In this document: positions 63,777 to 64,000 of the stretch, piece by piece
How positions within the stretch are numbered: the stretch's first letter is position 1
How the letters are laid out: every line of letters starts with the position of its first letter
Source of the DNA: Acytostelium subglobosum LB1
Lineage: Eukaryota; Evosea; Eumycetozoa; Acytosteliales; Acytosteliaceae
Length of the DNA stretch: 64,000 nt
Direction: 5' to 3'
Assembly: GCF_000787575.1 (NCBI RefSeq)
Contig: NW_012236512.1
Coordinates: 62,001-126,000, forward strand
Notes under the pieces: model-generated
What the model was told of the DNA's origin: nothing
Seen by the model: only the letters and a program-made list of their open reading frames with translations
The model's database searches: none
Translations under genes and position numbers: made by a program

Positions 63777-64000
63777 CGTACACATCCAGCAATGATGATT
63801 GGCTTAGTCATTCATTCGTTCATTGGTCAATGGACCATGATGGTGTAGTTCACTCTCATTGCATTTTCCAGCACACGTGGATCGATCATCAGATGACTTG
63901 ACTAGACTGCTGGTAGTAGCAACACAACAGGAGGATGGATGGATGGATGGATGGGATGGAGCAGGAGGCACACTATCAACCACTGGCTCAGTCTTAATAA
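63777..64000. other. Intergenic end of window
   Basis: No gene is recognised. A (GGAT)n run lies at about 63933-63957. The region probably belongs to the flank of the next gene outside the window. Confidence 0.4.

Noticed and set aside
1-64000. Transposons, LTR or DIRS elements, virus-like elements, CRISPR arrays, rRNA
   Set aside because: No reverse transcriptase, integrase, recombinase, capsid or Cas-like protein, no long terminal repeats, and no array of spaced direct repeats were found. The zinc ribbons at 37-39 kb are only transposase-like in style.

Overview
This 64-kb window looks like nuclear DNA of a dictyostelid social amoeba. The evidence is the gene families and the gene style. 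Four FNIP-repeat genes with F-box-like starts, a GPI-anchored Thr-rich superoxide dismutase and poly-Gln/Asn/Ser tracts are typical of dictyostelids. Genes are compact, with short introns (about 55-100 nt, GTATGT/GTAAGT...AG), AT-rich spacers and coding DNA of moderate GC. It is not as AT-rich as Dictyostelium discoideum, so a species from another dictyostelid group is likely; the species cannot be named from sequence alone.

Layout. 0-6 kb: sodC-like SOD (5' end outside the window, 100-N gap), a SET/MYND protein and an EDEM-type mannosidase. 6-16.6 kb: accessory block of FNIP/LRR/ankyrin genes. 16.6-26.2 kb: an unrecognised gene, a LYRM7/MZM1-like mitochondrial factor, a UBR1-type N-recognin E3 and CWF19L1. 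26.2-33.7 kb: an accessory island with an unknown alpha/beta protein, a vWA + IFI44-like GTPase + zinc-ribbon protein, a small ORF, a secreted glycoprotein and a Crinkler/RHS-type ATPase-nuclease. 33.9-48.4 kb: COQ8, a twin zinc-ribbon regulator, a GRIP golgin, P5C reductase with a long RNA-binding-like tail, another FNIP gene, a membrane RING-H2 protein and a granulin. 48.9-63.7 kb: PP2A scaffold subunit, intron-bearing tRNA-Trp, CDC50, a Rho GTPase, a MATH x4/USP7-C-terminal protein with no protease domain, a small membrane protein, PAK1IP1/Mak11, PDAP1 and an NDUFB7-like complex I subunit.

The genes do not form operons. Neighbours are often divergent with 100-600 bp shared promoters or convergent with 40-150 bp spacers. 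I rebuilt exon chains by hand. Nearly all give totals divisible by three and restore known domain sequence across junctions. The exceptions are a handful of one-base slips, several at short homopolymers in otherwise conserved proteins, which look like assembly errors rather than gene death.

Best candidates for something new: (1) the vWA-GTPase-zinc-ribbon protein and the island around it; (2) a USP7 relative that kept MATH and C-terminal ubiquitin-like domains but lost the peptidase; (3) the P5C reductase with an RG/Q/RDN tail; (4) introns whose two ends carry complementary tetranucleotide repeats. No transposon, LTR element, virus copy or CRISPR array was found.
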